Positions 17,083 to 25,677 of a stretch of DNA of 52,094 bases are shown in pieces. Every line of letters begins with the position of its first letter. The stretch's first letter is position 1. The position numbers and the translations under genes are program-made. The DNA is taken from contig CAKSFR010000017.1 of the NCBI GenBank assembly GCA_934454635.1, positions 1 through 52,094 of the forward strand. Direction: 5' to 3'. Under the pieces are notes generated by a model, which ran no database searches, had not been told where the DNA came from, and saw nothing but the letters and a program-made list of their open reading frames with translations. This stretch comes from an uncultured Ruminiclostridium sp. GTDB lineage: Bacteria; Bacillota; Clostridia; Oscillospirales; Ruminococcaceae.

Positions 17083-17436
17083 TTATTTTAAAAATTCTTC
17101 GATATTTATTTCTTCGCCGTCCTGCCAGAGCCGTTCGAGGTCATAGAACTCTCTCGTTTCTTTATAAAAAGCGTGAACAACAACGTCAATATAGTCTAAA
17201 GTTATCCATGTTGCTCCCTGAACGCCCGAAATGCTCTTCGGCTCAACGCCCTGCTGACCCATGCGGAAATCCACCTCGTCAGCCATCGCCTTTACCTGCG
17301 TGGTGCTTGTACCCTCGGCGATAACGAAGTAATTTGCGAGAATTGTAAGGTCGCCGATTCTGAGGACGCGTATTTTTCCCGCTTTCTTGTCGTCGAGCGC
17401 CTTAACTATAGTTTTTACCATTTCTAAATCAGTCAT
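17083..17436 (-). CDS. rsfS: Ribosomal silencing factor RsfS (Iojap family)
   Basis: A 117-residue protein that binds ribosomal protein L14 and blocks subunit joining when nutrients are low. Family blocks visible are ALDDKKAGKIRVLRIGDLT, ANYFVIAEGTSTTQVKA, GVQGATWITLDYIDVVVHAF and FYDLERLWQDG. I chose ATG at 17436, with AAAGGA seven bases upstream, over the in-frame TTG at 17451. It is the last gene of the long operon and follows yqeK, the usual order nadD-yqeK-rsfS. Confidence 0.95.
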   Translation of the reverse strand: MTDLEMVKTIVKALDDKKAGKIRVLRIGDLTILANYFVIAEGTSTTQVKAMADEVDFRMGQQGVEPKSISGVQGATWITLDYIDVVVHAFYKETREFYDLERLWQDGEEINIEEFLK

Positions 17437-17452
17437 ATTTTTTCCTTTCAAA

Positions 17453-18016
17453 TCAAATCTTAAAGCTCATGTAAAAATTGTACGCCTCCAGCGACGAAAC
17501 AGGCACCTTTTTCTCTCCCGCGATAAGGTCGGGGATCTGCCATTTCATCGCTCGGAACATAGCGTTGTCGAGGTTTTTCAGCGCATACGCGCGATATTTT
17601 TCAACGTCGGGATAATCGCGCTCCGCCGAAACAAGATCACCCAAATACACTATTTTTTCAAGCCGCGACATACGCGCCCTGCCGACGGTGTGAAAGCGTA
17701 TCGCGTTGAGAATATCCGTATCGGTTATCCCGAGAACATTTTTAACGTAATAAGCTCCCGCGATACCGTGCCACGTTTTCTGCATTTCCAGTTCTGCGGG
17801 GTCGACGTAAAATCCGCTCGCGAGAACCTCTTTTTTCATTTCATCGAGGTCGGCTTCCTTCCGAATATCGTGAAGAATTCCCGCCGTGTAGGCTTTTTCC
17901 TCGTCCTCGCCGTGTATCTGCGCCAGCTTCACGCACATATCCGCGACATTGCAGCTATGCTGATACCGCTTCTTGCCCATCATTCCTTTTATCAGTGCCT
18001 TATAATCCTCAGCCAC
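17453..18016 (-). CDS. yqeK: YqeK family HD-domain hydrolase (symmetrical Ap4A hydrolase)
   Basis: A 187-residue HD phosphohydrolase. Metal-binding residues lie in RYQHSCNVA (His), AGILHDIRK (His-Asp), WHGIAGAYY and IRFHTVGR. YqeK homologues split diadenosine tetraphosphate into two ADP. The reading frame is open up to 18127, but I place the start at GTG 18016, since AAGGGG stands eight bases upstream and family members begin here. This start overlaps the end of nadD by 8 bp, suggesting translational coupling. Confidence 0.9.
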   Translation of the reverse strand: MAEDYKALIKGMMGKKRYQHSCNVADMCVKLAQIHGEDEEKAYTAGILHDIRKEADLDEMKKEVLASGFYVDPAELEMQKTWHGIAGAYYVKNVLGITDTDILNAIRFHTVGRARMSRLEKIVYLGDLVSAERDYPDVEKYRAYALKNLDNAMFRAMKWQIPDLIAGEKKVPVSSLEAYNFYMSFKI

Positions 18017-18599
18017 GGTAAAGTCCCCTTTCGTCGATATATGCCCTGACTTCTGTGGGAATAAGCCCCTCGGTGCTTTCTCCTTTTGATATAATTTCGC
18101 GCACCCGCGTTGATGAAACCTCAACAACAGGCAGATTCAGCACTTTTATCCGACCTATATCGTTCGCATAGTCGATCATATCCGCATAACAGTCGTTCTC
18201 CCTTGCCGCCGCAGTAACATGACATTCTTTCAGCAGAGCCTCGTATCTGTACCACTTTTCAAAGTAAAACAGCATATCCCCGCCGATTATCAGATAAAAC
18301 TCGGTATTTTTCGGATAAATTTCCTTTAGCGCACGAACGGTGTTTATCGTATAGCTCGTCCCGCCCAGCTGCTTTTCAATATCCGATATTTCAAATCTCT
18401 CATCACCCGAAAAAGCTATCCGGCACATCTCAGCCCTGTCCTCAAACGAAACGTTCGCTTCCGTCTTATGCGGCGAATGCGCGGTCGGGATAATCAGCAT
18501 TTTCTGAAGCTTCAGCGCGCCGCACGCCGCCTTTGCAAGTGCGATATGCCCGTTATGAATGGGGTTGAACGCTCCCCCGAAAATTCCGATTTTATTCAT
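18009..18599 (-). CDS. nadD: Nicotinate-nucleotide adenylyltransferase
   Basis: This 196-residue enzyme joins ATP and nicotinate mononucleotide to make deamido-NAD in NAD synthesis. The nucleotidyltransferase motif GGAFNPIHNGH (residues 8-18) and the C-terminal SSTRVREII motif are present, as is FYLIIGGDML. The start overlaps the end of yhbY by 8 bp and the end overlaps yqeK by 8 bp, all on the minus strand. The length is normal for NadD. Confidence 0.95.
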   Translation of the reverse strand: MNKIGIFGGAFNPIHNGHIALAKAACGALKLQKMLIIPTAHSPHKTEANVSFEDRAEMCRIAFSGDERFEISDIEKQLGGTSYTINTVRALKEIYPKNTEFYLIIGGDMLFYFEKWYRYEALLKECHVTAAARENDCYADMIDYANDIGRIKVLNLPVVEVSSTRVREIISKGESTEGLIPTEVRAYIDERGLYRG

Positions 18600-18888
18600 C
18601 TAAAAAAATTACCCTTTTCTTTACGTCCTTATTTTGGCGATACAGCACAAACTTTGTTCCGATGACCTGGATAGGCTCGGCTTTGAGCGTTCCGCAAAGC
18701 TGCGTGCATACCTCACGCGCAGTAAGCTCACAGGTTTCGTGCACCTTTCCCTTTATCATTTCACGCTTGTTCAGCGCGTCGTCCGCCTGTTTTTCAACCT
18801 CGGGGGTAATGCCGTTCTTCCCTATAAGAAGAATTGTTTCATATGTGTTTGCGAGCGCTCGGAGCTTTGCTCTGTCTTTTCCCGTCAT
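18592..18888 (-). CDS. yhbY: YhbY family (CRM domain) RNA-binding protein
   Basis: A 98-residue CRM-domain protein linked in other bacteria to assembly of the large ribosomal subunit. The signature region is LRALANTYETILLIGKNGIT, followed by EMIKGKVHETCEL and a C-terminal IGTKFVLYRQNK. The usual GxxG loop is GKNG here. It is co-transcribed with rdgB upstream (3-bp gap) and nadD downstream (overlap). YhbY or YqeI naming differs by species. Confidence 0.93.
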   Translation of the reverse strand: MTGKDRAKLRALANTYETILLIGKNGITPEVEKQADDALNKREMIKGKVHETCELTAREVCTQLCGTLKAEPIQVIGTKFVLYRQNKDVKKRVIFLDE

Positions 18889-18891
18889 ATT

Positions 18892-19491
18892 TTATTCCTT
18901 TCTTTTTCCGTCAGCCCCAAGCACCTCCGCAAGTCTGCGGAGCGCGTTTGCGCGGTGACTTATTTTATTTTTTTCACTTGCGTCAAGTTCCGCCATCGTA
19001 CGTCCGTCGGGAAGCACGAAGATCGGATCATAGCCGAAGCCGTTTTCTCCGACAGGCTTGTTTCCGATAACGCCGTCGCACGTTCCGATAACGGAATATT
19101 CCGTTTCGTCGTCAAGAATGCAGTACAGTGCGCAGACGAACCGCGCGGTTCTAAGGCTCTCGTCCGTTCCTTCAAGCTCTGAAAGCACTTTCTCCATACG
19201 TTCCTTGTCTGTCGCATTTTCTCCCGCATACCGCGCCGAATAAATTCCCGGAGCGCCGTCCAGAAAATCTATCTCAAGCCCGCTGTCATCGGCAATTACG
19301 GGGCAGTGAACGATATTATAAACAGCCTCCGCCTTTAAGCGCGCGTTTTCGGCGAATGTTTCACCGTCCTCGACAACTTCGATTTCTATCCCCTCGTCCC
19401 TGAGCGAAACAGGCTCAAATCCGAGCGGTTCAAGCAGCTTTTTAAGCTCCTTTACCTTGCCTTGATTGTTTGTAGCAACTACCAGCTTCAT
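18892..19491 (-). CDS. rdgB: XTP/dITP diphosphatase (RdgB/HAM1)
   Basis: A 199-residue house-cleaning enzyme that hydrolyses non-canonical purine triphosphates (dITP, XTP) to monophosphates. Typical motifs are VVATNNQGKVKELK at the N terminus, VIADDSGLEIDFL, GAPGIYSARYAG and GENGFGYDPIF, with SHRANALRRL near the end. The ATG overlaps the ftsY stop by 4 bp. The length is normal. Confidence 0.96.
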   Translation of the reverse strand: MKLVVATNNQGKVKELKKLLEPLGFEPVSLRDEGIEIEVVEDGETFAENARLKAEAVYNIVHCPVIADDSGLEIDFLDGAPGIYSARYAGENATDKERMEKVLSELEGTDESLRTARFVCALYCILDDETEYSVIGTCDGVIGNKPVGENGFGYDPIFVLPDGRTMAELDASEKNKISHRANALRRLAEVLGADGKRKE

Positions 19492-20411
19492 TGTTCGTCC
19501 TTTCCCTCCGCGAAAAGAATTTCCGCATAATCCTTGGGGTTAAACTCCTGTAGATCGTCTATTTTCTCACCCGCGCCCACAAGCTTGACGGGAATGCCAA
19601 GCTCGTTCTTTATCGGGATTATGATACCGCCCTTTGCCGTACCGTCCAGCTTTGTGAGAACTATACCCGTAATGTCGCAGACTTCCTTGAAAAGCCTTGC
19701 CTGATTAACGGCGTTCTGTCCCGTCGTCGCGTCAAGCACCAGTAAAGTCTCGACCTTGCTTTCGGGGAGCTGCTGCCCGATAATACGCGAAATCTTTTTC
19801 AGCTCGTCCATAAGATTTTTCTTATTGTGGAGCCGTCCCGCAGTGTCGATAATGAGAACGTCGGCATTTCTTGCCTTTGCCGCGGTGCAGCTGTCAAAAA
19901 CAACTGCGGCAGGGTCGCTTCCCTCGGCGTGTTTTACGATATCAACGCCCGCTCTGTCCGTCCAGACGTTAAGCTGCTCGATTGCCGCCGCGCGGAACGT
20001 ATCCGCCGCCGCAACAAGCACCTTTTTTCCGTCCCTTTTGAGATTTGCGGAAAGCTTGCCTATGGTGGTCGTCTTGCCCGCGCCGTTTACTCCGATAACA
20101 AGGATAACCGACGGCTTTGTCGAGAGGTCAAGCTCATTCCCGCCGCTCAGAATTTCCGCAATGATATTTTTCAGCAGTCCTTTTACTTCATTCGGGTCGG
20201 TCGTTCCCGTTTTCTTTACTTCCGAACGGAGCCTGTCGCAGACAAACGCCGAAGTTGCCGCTCCTATATCGGATAAAATAAGGGTTTCCTCAAGTTCCTC
20301 AAAAAAATCCTCGTCTATTTTCGTAAATGAATTTACGAGCGATTCAACCTTGCCGACGAAGCTGTCCTTCGTCTTTTTCAGACCCTCTTTAAGCTTGTCA
20401 AAAAATCCCAT
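19488..20411 (-). CDS. ftsY: Signal recognition particle receptor FtsY
   Basis: FtsY is the SRP receptor GTPase that delivers ribosomes making membrane proteins to the translocon. This 307-residue form consists almost only of the NG domain; the acidic N-terminal region of E. coli FtsY is missing, as is usual in Firmicutes. Motifs: GVNGAGKTTTIGKLS (G1), DTFRAAAIEQL, DTAGRLHNKKNLM (G3), LTKLDGTAKGG (G4) and the C-terminal GAGEKIDDLQEF. It follows smc by 18 bp, a common Firmicutes arrangement. Confidence 0.97.
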   Translation of the reverse strand: MGFFDKLKEGLKKTKDSFVGKVESLVNSFTKIDEDFFEELEETLILSDIGAATSAFVCDRLRSEVKKTGTTDPNEVKGLLKNIIAEILSGGNELDLSTKPSVILVIGVNGAGKTTTIGKLSANLKRDGKKVLVAAADTFRAAAIEQLNVWTDRAGVDIVKHAEGSDPAAVVFDSCTAAKARNADVLIIDTAGRLHNKKNLMDELKKISRIIGQQLPESKVETLLVLDATTGQNAVNQARLFKEVCDITGIVLTKLDGTAKGGIIIPIKNELGIPVKLVGAGEKIDDLQEFNPKDYAEILFAEGKDEQ

Positions 20412-20429
20412 TGATTTTCCTTTCGTTCA

Positions 20430-23400
20430 TCAGTCAAGTTCAAGTTCCATTTCATCGAGCAGTTCCTGGTGCAGCAGCTTTGAAACGCCCTTTTCCTGCA
20501 TATAAACGCCGTACAGAACGTCGCAGCCCTCGATAGTTCCGCGCCTGTGAGTTATTATCATAAGCTGCGTTTGAGTACAGAACCGCTTCAGATATGTAAC
20601 ATACTTCACAACATTTATTTCATCAAGTGCCGCGTCAACCTCGTCAAGCATACAAAACGGCGTCGGTCTGTGCAGCAGTATAGCAAAATAAATCGTGATA
20701 GCAACCATCGTCTGCTCGCCGCCGGAAAGTGAAATAAGGTTTTTTATCAGTTTTCCGGGAGGCGCGGCGAAAATTTCTATGCCGCTTCCGAGAACGTCCT
20801 CGGGATCCATAAGCTCGAGATGCGCTTCTCCGCCGCCGAAAACTTCTTTGAATATTTCGCTGAATTTTTGGTTGATTTCGTTGAAGCTCGCAAGAAACTT
20901 TGCCTTTATATCTGCGGTAAGCCCGGCAATCAGCTTTTCGAGGTCACGTTTCGAGTGTTCCACATCGCGAAGCTGACCCGAAAGCTCGTCGTACTTTGCC
21001 TTAACTTCTTCAAATTCCTCGATCGCCGCAAAGTTTACATTTCCGAGCGCGGAAATTTTCCTACGAAGCTCCTGTAACTGCTTCTGAGCCTCAGCAAGGT
21101 TTTCAAGCTTCTGCGCCTGCTCCTTCGCCTCCGAAACGGTCAGTTCATACTTATCCCAGAGCGTTGAGCGCAGCTTTTCGTCCTCGCGCTCTATCGACGC
21201 TTTTTTTTCTATTGCGACTGCGAGAGCGTTCGAGAATTTCACCTTGTCATCGCCTTTTTCGCGTATCTCTCGTGTAACTTCCGCCATGCGCCGTTCGCAT
21301 TCGTTTTCTTTTGTGATTATCTCCGCGATAGCCGTACCCGTTTCGCCGAGCGAGCTTTTGAACCGCGCCATTTGCTCCCGCTTTTCCTCGATTTGTCTGC
21401 GAAGCTCTTCACTGTTTTCGTTTATCCGAACTATTTCATCGCTAAAACGCCTGCTGTCCGCGCCCGCGGCTTCCTTTGCGCGTTTTGCCGCCGTTTTTGC
21501 AGCTTCAAGATGTTCCGTATCCTTCTGCGCAGTAAGCCTTGCGAGATTGAGCTGACCTATTTTTTCGGAAATTTCCGCACGTTCTCCGTCGGCGCGCGCA
21601 AGCTGTTCGCCCGAACGCGCAAGCTCCGCTTCATTCTCGGCAATTTCCTTTTCAAGCGCTTCTATGCGCGCCGTGCAGTCGGCAATAATAGCTTTCTGCT
21701 GCGCCTGCTGCTTTCTGCTGCGGTCAATTATAAGCTCCGCGCTTTCCTGCTGCTCCTCGCACTGCCTGATAAGATCCTTAACGCCGCCAAGCTCCGCTGT
21801 GAGGCGTATTTCCTCCTGACGAAGCTGCTGAAGCTGCTCTCTGTAACCCTCGATCTCAACGCCCATCTTGTTGACTTCCGCCTGAAGCTCGGCGAAGCTG
21901 CCTTTCGAGAGCGCAAGTGTGTCGGAAATTTTCTGCGTTTCGGCGGTGAGCGTATCTATCTCCTGCTTTCGCGAGATAATTCCGCTGGTTTCCTTTACCG
22001 AACCGCCCGTGAACGAACCGCCCGCGTTTACAATCTGTCCGTCAAGCGTGATTATCCTGAACTTGTAGCCGTATTTCTTGGCGATTCTCGCCGCAGTGTT
22101 TATGTCGTCAACGACCGCCGTTTTTCCGAGAACCGAGCGGATAATTCCGCCGTACTTTTCGTCGCACTTCACAAGCTCGGAGCCGAGTCCCTCAAAACCG
22201 TCCTCGTCGGAAAGTCCCGGCTGGCTGAGTTCGCTGCCCTTTACCGACGTAAGCGGATAGAACGTTGCGCGTCCCGCGTTAGCCTCTTTAAGATAGCGTA
22301 TACATTTTTTCGCAGTTTCTTCGTTCTCGACAATGATATTCTGAAGCGCGTTTCCGAGCGCCGTTTCAATAGCTGTGCCGTATTTTTTTTCAACCCCGAT
22401 AACGTCCGCGACCGTCCCGTGAATACCGCTTAGTTTTCCCGTTTTAGCCGCGTGCATTACCGATTTTACACTTGAAAAATACCCGACCATGTTCTTCTCA
22501 ACGTCCGAGAGGACTTCAAGCCGCTGGCGTTTCTGGTCATAGCTTCTGCGAAGCTGTTCAAATTCGGTCTGCTTCGCCGCGAGTTTTTCGCTCTTGCCGG
22601 AATACAGCTTTTCATATCCGACCAGTCTGTTTTCAATATCGGATTTCTTCTCACCGAGCGCTTCAAGCTCATCGCTCAGCGCGCGGCGCTTTTTCCTGTA
22701 TTCCTCCGACAGCTTATCCTGATTTTCAATGCGTTCCGTGTCTGCGGCAAGCTGCTCGGCAAGGCTGCCGACGGTCTGTTCCGCCTGCTGCGCGGTGAGC
22801 TTCGCTTCGGTGAGCTTCCCGTAAAGGACGCCGTTCTTCGCGTCAAGCGCCCTGTGTTCCTCGTCAAGACCCCTGTTCTCCTCAATTGCCGCCGTAAGGC
22901 TGTCCTGAAGCGCTTTGATCTGCTCCTCCGACTGCATGGCTTCGGCGTTTTTCCGGGTTATTTTTTCTTCGATTTCGGTTATCTGTGCGTCAAATTCCTC
23001 GCTGCTTTTCTTCCCGCTTTCTATCTGCCGCTCTATCTCGCTTATTTTTGTTTCATTATGCCTGATTTCATTTTCAAGGACAGCGATTTCCTTATCCGCG
23101 TCCGCCATTTCGTCCTTGGCGCTTTCGCTCTGTCTGCGCAGATCTTCAAGCCGCGCGGCAAATTGCCCTTTCGTAATCGCCAGCCTATCGTTTTCGTCCT
23201 CGAGAGCGCTGATTTCGCGTTCAAAATGCTCGCATTCGCCCTGATTTACGAGTATAGCGTTTTCCGTATCGGTAAGGCTGCGCTGAAGCCGTTCCAGCTC
23301 CGCCGCCGCGACCGAAATTTCTATCGTCTTTTCTTCCTCGATAAGAACCTTCGCTTTCATCGCCTTTTCCGACTGTCTTTCGAGGGTCGGAAGCCGCTCC

Positions 23401-23996
23401 TGAAGGCTCGTTTCAATGTCCTTCAGACGGAGCAGATTGTCCTCCGCGCGTGCAAGTTCGCGTTCCGCCTCCGCTTTTTTGTGGAGGAATTTTGAAACCC
23501 CCGCCGCCTCTTCAAAAATCTCACGGCGCTGCGAGCCCTTTGCGTTTACAATCTCCGCAACTCGCCCCTGACCGATGATCGAGTAACCGTCGCGTCCCAG
23601 ACCCGTTCCCATAAGAAGCTCCTGAATATCTTTAAGGCGGCATTTATCGCCGTTTATCAGATATTCGCTCTCGCCCGTGCGGTAAAGCTTGCGGGTTATG
23701 ACGACCTCGTCCTTGTCCACGGCAAGCGCGCGGTCGGCATTGTCTATCGAAAGCGCAACCTTTGCAAAACCCATCTGCTTTCGCGCAACAGTCCCGTGAA
23801 AGATAACGTCCTCCATCTTGTCGCCGCGCAGCGTCTTTGCGCCCTGCTCGCCCATTACCCAGCGCAGCGCGTCGCTTATGTTGCTCTTGCCGTTGCCGTT
23901 GCTGCCGACTATGGCGGTCATTTTTGTGTCGAAATTCAGCACGGTCTTGTCCGCAAAGGACTTGAAGCCCTGAATTTCAAGTGTCTTAAAATGCAT
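20430..23996 (-). CDS. smc: Chromosome segregation protein SMC
   Basis: A 1188-residue condensin ATPase that extrudes DNA loops and separates sister chromosomes with ScpA and ScpB. The N-terminal head has Walker A GSNGNGKSN (about residues 32-40) and the sequence FKSFADKT typical of SMC. Two long coiled coils (about 165-505 and 665-1000) flank a hinge (about 510-660, with GGSFTGGSV). The C-terminal head carries the signature LSGGEQTMVA and Walker B FCMLDEVDAALD. The length fits the family. It lies 21 bp after the radical SAM gene and 18 bp before ftsY. Confidence 0.98.
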   Translation of the reverse strand: MHFKTLEIQGFKSFADKTVLNFDTKMTAIVGSNGNGKSNISDALRWVMGEQGAKTLRGDKMEDVIFHGTVARKQMGFAKVALSIDNADRALAVDKDEVVITRKLYRTGESEYLINGDKCRLKDIQELLMGTGLGRDGYSIIGQGRVAEIVNAKGSQRREIFEEAAGVSKFLHKKAEAERELARAEDNLLRLKDIETSLQERLPTLERQSEKAMKAKVLIEEEKTIEISVAAAELERLQRSLTDTENAILVNQGECEHFEREISALEDENDRLAITKGQFAARLEDLRRQSESAKDEMADADKEIAVLENEIRHNETKISEIERQIESGKKSSEEFDAQITEIEEKITRKNAEAMQSEEQIKALQDSLTAAIEENRGLDEEHRALDAKNGVLYGKLTEAKLTAQQAEQTVGSLAEQLAADTERIENQDKLSEEYRKKRRALSDELEALGEKKSDIENRLVGYEKLYSGKSEKLAAKQTEFEQLRRSYDQKRQRLEVLSDVEKNMVGYFSSVKSVMHAAKTGKLSGIHGTVADVIGVEKKYGTAIETALGNALQNIIVENEETAKKCIRYLKEANAGRATFYPLTSVKGSELSQPGLSDEDGFEGLGSELVKCDEKYGGIIRSVLGKTAVVDDINTAARIAKKYGYKFRIITLDGQIVNAGGSFTGGSVKETSGIISRKQEIDTLTAETQKISDTLALSKGSFAELQAEVNKMGVEIEGYREQLQQLRQEEIRLTAELGGVKDLIRQCEEQQESAELIIDRSRKQQAQQKAIIADCTARIEALEKEIAENEAELARSGEQLARADGERAEISEKIGQLNLARLTAQKDTEHLEAAKTAAKRAKEAAGADSRRFSDEIVRINENSEELRRQIEEKREQMARFKSSLGETGTAIAEIITKENECERRMAEVTREIREKGDDKVKFSNALAVAIEKKASIEREDEKLRSTLWDKYELTVSEAKEQAQKLENLAEAQKQLQELRRKISALGNVNFAAIEEFEEVKAKYDELSGQLRDVEHSKRDLEKLIAGLTADIKAKFLASFNEINQKFSEIFKEVFGGGEAHLELMDPEDVLGSGIEIFAAPPGKLIKNLISLSGGEQTMVAITIYFAILLHRPTPFCMLDEVDAALDEINVVKYVTYLKRFCTQTQLMIITHRRGTIEGCDVLYGVYMQEKGVSKLLHQELLDEMELELD

Positions 23997-24017
23997 AAAC
24001 CGAATCCTTTCCCTCCG

Positions 24018-25016
24018 TCAGCCGAGCAGTTCTATTTCAAGTTCTGCTCCCGGCTTTTCGGAAAGTTCAAAGGAAAATCCACGTTCAAGAAGCCTTTCGC
24101 GGTTCTCCTTTTTCTGACCGATAATGCGGCTGAAATTCCGCCGGTCTGTATATATACGGAAGCGCTTTGCCCCCGAATTATTCATAAATTCAAGCATACG
24201 CCGCAGAAATATCCTACTCTCCGCTTTTTCACGAAGCGCGGGGTGATAAACTCCGCCAAGCATATTTTCTTCAATATCTCTGCTTGCGTGAAGTCCGAGC
24301 CGAATAACGGGAATGCCTACCGCGCCGAATTTCTCCAGAAGCTCCGCGCACAAATCGACCGTTTCTTCAAAACCGAAGCTGTCGTAAACTCCTTTTTTGA
24401 AAAGCTCTCCGAGATACGTTCCGTTAAGGATCACCGTCGGGTAGATCCTCACGGTATCGCACCCGATCTCAATGAATTTCTCCGCCGTCATTCGGCAGTC
24501 GTCCGGCGTGTCAAGGTACAGCCCCGTCATCATCTGAAGTCCGAGCGAGAAATCATATTCCTTTATCAGCCGTGCGGCATTTTCAACATCTTTCGCGGTA
24601 TGCCCTCTGAAATTCGCTTCAAGCACCCTGTCGCTCATGCTCTGAGCGCCCAGCTCAACCGCCGTCATGCCGTATTTTTTCAGAATATCAAGCCTTTCGG
24701 CGTCAATGCAGTCGGGACGCGTCGAACAGCGTATACCGTTATATTGTCCGGGAAAATGCTCTGTGAAATACGCTGCCGTTTCGAGCAGCTCCTCCATATA
24801 TCCGCGCGGTATTGCGGTGAAGCTCCCCCCGAAAAACGCTATTTCCGCCGCCGTTTCATTGCGTTCAAGCACCGGCTGCTGCTCTGTGAGAAGCCGCCTT
24901 ACCTCTTGCGCCGTCGGCGGCTTCTCCTTACCGCTTATCGTGTTCTGATTGCAGAATGAACAGCGGTTGGGACAGCCGTTGTGCGGTATAAATATCGACA
25001 GATTAGTTTGTCGCAT
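24018..25016 (-). CDS. Radical SAM protein, Elp3-like
   Basis: A 332-residue radical S-adenosylmethionine enzyme. The [4Fe-4S] cluster motif near residue 15 is CPNRCSFCNQ (CxxxCxxC), followed by FFGGSFTAI, STRPDCID and VELGAQSMSD, a pattern shared with the SAM domain of Elp3. There is no acetyltransferase domain, so it is not a full Elp3. Proteins like this are often encoded between rnc and smc in Clostridia; the substrate is unknown, with tRNA modification an obvious guess. The start overlaps the end of rnc by 14 bp. Confidence 0.88.
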   Translation of the reverse strand: MRQTNLSIFIPHNGCPNRCSFCNQNTISGKEKPPTAQEVRRLLTEQQPVLERNETAAEIAFFGGSFTAIPRGYMEELLETAAYFTEHFPGQYNGIRCSTRPDCIDAERLDILKKYGMTAVELGAQSMSDRVLEANFRGHTAKDVENAARLIKEYDFSLGLQMMTGLYLDTPDDCRMTAEKFIEIGCDTVRIYPTVILNGTYLGELFKKGVYDSFGFEETVDLCAELLEKFGAVGIPVIRLGLHASRDIEENMLGGVYHPALREKAESRIFLRRMLEFMNNSGAKRFRIYTDRRNFSRIIGQKKENRERLLERGFSFELSEKPGAELEIELLG

Positions 25017-25677
25017 ATCCCATTAAACCTATTGCTTCCTTTGCGGCAGCCTGCTCGGCTTCCTTTTTGCTCTTTCCGCTGCCGGAGCCGATAACCTGTC
25101 CGTTGAGCAGTACATTAGCGGTAAACACCTTTTCATGCGCCGCGCCGTGCTCACCCGAAATTTCATATTCGATGCGTTCTTCGGGATTTTGCTGGATTAT
25201 CTCCTGCAAAACGGTCTTATAATCTCCGAAAATCAGCTTCCCGCCCATTATATCATCGGCGGACGGAATAAATTTCATGATAAATTCACGCGCACATTCA
25301 AGTCCGCCGTCAAGATAAATCGCCGCGATAAGCGCCTCAAAAGCGTCCGCGAGAATAGAACGGCGGTCGCGCCCGCCCGTGTGTTCCTCGCCCTTTCCAA
25401 GCTTAATGTTCGCTCCGAGGTCGATTTTCTTTGCAAATTCATAAAGGCTGTCCTCACAGACCAGCTTCGAGCGTATCTTTGTCAGCTTTCCCTCGGGAAC
25501 GTCCAGCGATTCAAAAAGATATTTTGAAACAACGACCGAAAGTACGCTATCGCCGAGAAATTCAAGTCGTTCGTTGCTGTTGTGCTTGCCGTTTACATAA
25601 GAAGAATGCGTAAGCGCCTCGCCGAGATAAGCGGGATTTTTAAAGGTGTATCCGATTGCTTCTTCAAACTCCGACAC
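25003..25677 (-). CDS. rnc: Ribonuclease III
   Basis: A 224-residue double-strand-specific RNase that processes rRNA precursors and regulatory RNAs. The catalytic signature NERLEFLGDSVLS (residues 35-47 approx.) and the second acidic motif DAFEALIAAIYLDGG are intact. A double-stranded RNA binding domain fills the C-terminal 70 residues, ending SKKEAEQAAAKEAIGLM. The start is directly adjacent to the plsX stop. The usual acpP gene between plsX and rnc is missing here. Confidence 0.97.
   Translation of the reverse strand: MSEFEEAIGYTFKNPAYLGEALTHSSYVNGKHNSNERLEFLGDSVLSVVVSKYLFESLDVPEGKLTKIRSKLVCEDSLYEFAKKIDLGANIKLGKGEEHTGGRDRRSILADAFEALIAAIYLDGGLECAREFIMKFIPSADDIMGGKLIFGDYKTVLQEIIQQNPEERIEYEISGEHGAAHEKVFTANVLLNGQVIGSGSGKSKKEAEQAAAKEAIGLMGYATN

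Noticed and set aside
21372..22433. Long open frame on the plus strand inside smc
   Set aside because: It lies fully antisense to the coiled-coil region of smc, has no ribosome binding site and gives a low-complexity, Phe/Arg-rich product, so it is a shadow of smc codon use.
23796..24959. 387-codon plus-strand frame across smc and the radical SAM gene
   Set aside because: It crosses two well-supported genes on the other strand and their intergenic gap, with no recognisable domain.
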